Positions 61,803-64,000 of a stretch of 64,000 nt of DNA are shown here, piece by piece; positions within the stretch are counted from its first letter, which is position 1, and each line of letters begins with the position of its first letter. This DNA comes from Flavobacterium aestivum (GTDB taxonomy: Bacteria; Bacteroidota; Bacteroidia; Flavobacteriales; Flavobacteriaceae). The notes beneath the pieces were generated by a model, which saw nothing but the letters and a program-made list of their open reading frames with translations, was not told the DNA's origin and ran no database searches. Location: the NCBI RefSeq assembly GCF_026870175.2, contig NZ_CP113977.2, forward strand, positions 2,914,001 to 2,978,000, given 5' to 3'. The translations under genes were made by a program, and so were the position numbers.

Positions 61803-64000
61803 TTATTTATTAGTAAGGTTTCTTTTTTCCCATTTGATATCACTAAGAATACCCGATTTGATTCCAATAAAAAAGTTCCAACTGGCATTGTCACCAAAAG
61901 GAGTCCAGTTAAAATCCATTCTCCAGCTCATTAAATCCCTTTCAAATCGAAGTTGTGTAAATGTTACTCCTTTTTGTACAAAGTCATAACCTGTTGAGAT
62001 ACCAGCTTTCCACTTAGGAGTAAGGTCGGCATTGGCAGAAATCATGATTGAATTTCCGATTATCTTTTTCTCTCTATTGTTGTTTCCATAAGTAAGAGAA
62101 TAGGCAAAAGTCATATCCCATGGCAATTTTGCTCTAAAAAACTCGGATATTTTATCTTCTCCATTCTCATCATCAAATTGACTTTTTCTAACATTTCCTA
62201 CGTCAATATCAGAACCAAATAAATCATCACCTCTTCCTCCGTTTCTAAGATTTTGAGAGTTCTTTTCCTTTTTTTCTCCTTTATTATTAATAGAATAATT
62301 CATGGTCAGATTCGCACTGGTCATTCTAAATAAGCTTCCGCCATTATCAATGTTATAGATGTTAATTCTTTTTCCATTGTTGTCAATAGCATATGGGTCT
62401 AATGTGGCGCCAAAATTGGCAGACAATTTATTATCGAAAAATTGAGTTCCACCACTAACTCTTACAGGAGACCAGGCAAGTTCTTTGGCGTCAAAATTAT
62501 AGCTGGTAGACAAGTTTAAATTGTTTAGCAGCATAATTTTTTTAGGTTCCGTTTTTGTGCTGTCTCTGTCTTTGACTTTTGCCTCAAATGTGTTACTAAG
62601 ATTTATTCCTAAAAAGTTTGAACTATTCATACCCGGAGAACCATAAATTCCTCCTTCAAAACGAGTATAATCTTTTTGCATGGTTCCGCTTGCATCTGTA
62701 GCATAGGTGTCATAGTATTTTTCAAAACTAGGAGTGTAACTATGTGAAATCGACGGACGCATTACGTGTCGGATGGATTGTATTTTTTTGTCGTTGCCAA
62801 AATTAAATGTACCGTATATGGTTGTTCCTAAACTTGTAGATGATGAATAAGTTCTAAATGCATCAAAACCTTTTACGTCAGTAGTTACAACAGTATTTAG
62901 CAGATCATCATATCTTTTATTGATGGTTTTAAAGTACCAAACTTCTTGATAGTTTAAAGAAGAACTTACACTAAAATATTTAAACACTTTAAAGTTAGTG
63001 CTTAACGGAATAGAGTGTTGGAAACCTATATCAGCATTTCTAAACATTTCAGGTTTAAAAAACAATGAGTCGGTAGTTTTAAAACTGTTTTTTCCGTTCA
63101 AATTATATTGCAAGTTAATGTTTTTGATTATACCTTTTTTGGCACCATCATTCGATGCAAACGGATACATACGATCAATACTAAACTGCAATGTAGGCAG
63201 TGTCATGTTGATTTCTTTGGTTTGCGTATTTTGTGAGTGCGTTGCTGTTAGCGATATTCTACTTTCAGGGATTGAATGGAATACGGTGCTATAAGAGATA
63301 GAAGAACTCAAAGTGTTGTTCAAAGAAGAACCAACATTGATTTGATTTATGGTTTTCTTGAAGTATTCACTACTACCAAGGTTCACGGATGCTGAAAACG
63401 TAGAATTTGGATTCGCTTTTGAATCTTGAGAATGTGACCATTGAATATTGTATATTTTGGTCTTCGAATAATCAGGATATCCTCTTTCGCTGACAATGTT
63501 ATTCTCAAATCGAATGTTTATGTTTCCTTGAAAATGATATCTGTTAGCATAAGAAGATTGAGCCGCTAAACCATAACTTCCATTGGTGTAATAATCTCCT
63601 GTTAATGCCAAATTGTAATAATCACTTAGAGCAAAATAATACCCTCCGTTTTGAAGAGAAAATCCTTTAGTGTTAGAATTGTTATATGAAGGGAGAATAA
63701 TTCCCGAAGTACTTGTCTCTTTTGAAAGAGGAAAATAAGCAAACGGAAGAAATAATGGGGTAGGAACATCAGCAATTACCATGTTGGTAAATCCAGTTAC
63801 GATTTTTTTTCCAGGGGTGAATTTAATCTTATTAGTCTGAAAATAATATTCAGGATTATCGATATCCTTTGCGGTTGTAAATCGGGCGCCTTTTAAGAAA
63901 TATACAGAGTCATTTTCTTTTTTGGTGATAGCAGCTTTTACATTAAATTCTCCTTGATTGGTTCTTGAATTCCAAATAAGAGCTTTTTTGGTTTTGAAAT
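61803..64000 (-). CDS. lptD: LPS assembly outer-membrane protein LptD (3' part; start lies beyond the window)
   Basis: C-terminal part of a large outer-membrane beta-barrel that inserts lipopolysaccharide, in the Bacteroidota LptD-like form. About 730 codons are visible and the frame remains open to the end of the window, so the N-terminus is missing; the in-frame ATG at 63782 is an internal Met. Features: alternating aromatic/polar strands (VPTPLFLPFAYFPLSKETST, GYYFALSDYYNLALTGDYYT), a plug-side IVTGFTNM, and a terminal strand WNFFIGIKSGILSDIKWEKR. It is last before ridA on the minus strand. Confidence 0.82.
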   Translation of the reverse strand, partial: FKTKKALIWNSRTNQGEFNVKAAITKKENDSVYFLKGARFTTAKDIDNPEYYFQTNKIKFTPGKKIVTGFTNMVIADVPTPLFLPFAYFPLSKETSTSGIILPSYNNSNTKGFSLQNGGYYFALSDYYNLALTGDYYTNGSYGLAAQSSYANRYHFQGNINIRFENNIVSERGYPDYSKTKIYNIQWSHSQDSKANPNSTFSASVNLGSSEYFKKTINQINVGSSLNNTLSSSISYSTVFHSIPESRISLTATHSQNTQTKEINMTLPTLQFSIDRMYPFASNDGAKKGIIKNINLQYNLNGKNSFKTTDSLFFKPEMFRNADIGFQHSIPLSTNFKVFKYFSVSSSLNYQEVWYFKTINKRYDDLLNTVVTTDVKGFDAFRTYSSSTSLGTTIYGTFNFGNDKKIQSIRHVMRPSISHSYTPSFEKYYDTYATDASGTMQKDYTRFEGGIYGSPGMNSSNFLGINLSNTFEAKVKDRDSTKTEPKKIMLLNNLNLSTSYNFDAKELAWSPVRVSGGTQFFDNKLSANFGATLDPYAIDNNGKRINIYNIDNGGSLFRMTSANLTMNYSINNKGEKKEKNSQNLRNGGRGDDLFGSDIDVGNVRKSQFDDENGEDKISEFFRAKLPWDMTFAYSLTYGNNNREKKIIGNSIMISANADLTPKWKAGISTGYDFVQKGVTFTQLRFERDLMSWRMDFNWTPFGDNASWNFFIGIKSGILSDIKWEKRNLTNK

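Overview
The window is AT-rich chromosomal DNA of a member of the Bacteroidota, most likely Flavobacterium or a close relative. The evidence is the gene set (RimK fused to a zinc-protease-like domain, tsaD divergent from tamB, M43 proteases, BadF-type GlcNAc kinase), promoter-like boxes of the TTTG / TAnnTTTG type, and A+T-rich codon use. It carries a complete-looking 31.2 kb HK97-type siphovirus prophage.

Host left flank (1-12.9 kb): a RimK-like ligase and clpC on the minus strand; gyrA followed by a secreted TPR protein and, after a terminator, a paralogous TPR gene; an NlpC/P60 hydrolase and a thiolase on the minus strand; then a tRNA cluster Ser(GCT)-Pro(TGG)-Arg(TCT).

Prophage (12903-44195): inserted in the 3' half of tRNA-Arg, with a perfect 52-bp duplication at the two ends. 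The left copy rebuilds an intact tRNA and brings its own terminator. Order: tyrosine integrase; a small secreted protein and an XRE repressor on the minus strand, with three operator-like 16-mers; small early genes; PcfK-like, PcfJ-like, a replication HTH protein and a DnaB helicase; HNH endonuclease, a GC-rich candidate cos region, and the small terminase subunit; small accessory genes with a second, divergent XRE regulator; large terminase; a mostly noncoding island with its own promoter, a slippery small ORF and terminators; portal, protease, capsid, a Lys/Ala/Glu repeat protein, connector genes, tail tube, tail chaperone with a well-formed -1 frameshift signal, tape measure, tail tip, beta-rich fibre; holin, CHAP endolysin and spanin-like protein.

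Host right flank (44.2-64 kb): the displaced original tRNA terminator, a VanX-like dipeptidase, a THUMP-like methyltransferase, an AI-2E transporter, two tandem near-identical M43 metalloproteases, a DUF4159 protein, rsmE and tsaD, then tamB (5' end anomalous), pfkA, gapA, a BadF-type sugar kinase, mgsA, ridA, and the 3' part of lptD running off the window.

The most notable items are the frameshift signal in the tail chaperone, the moron-like island between terminase and portal, the repressor operators (one inside the repressor gene), the candidate cos site, an integrase lacking the usual first catalytic arginine, and the tamB start anomaly. No CRISPR array, rRNA operon or intact insertion sequence was seen. 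All functions are from reading motifs and context; no database search was run.
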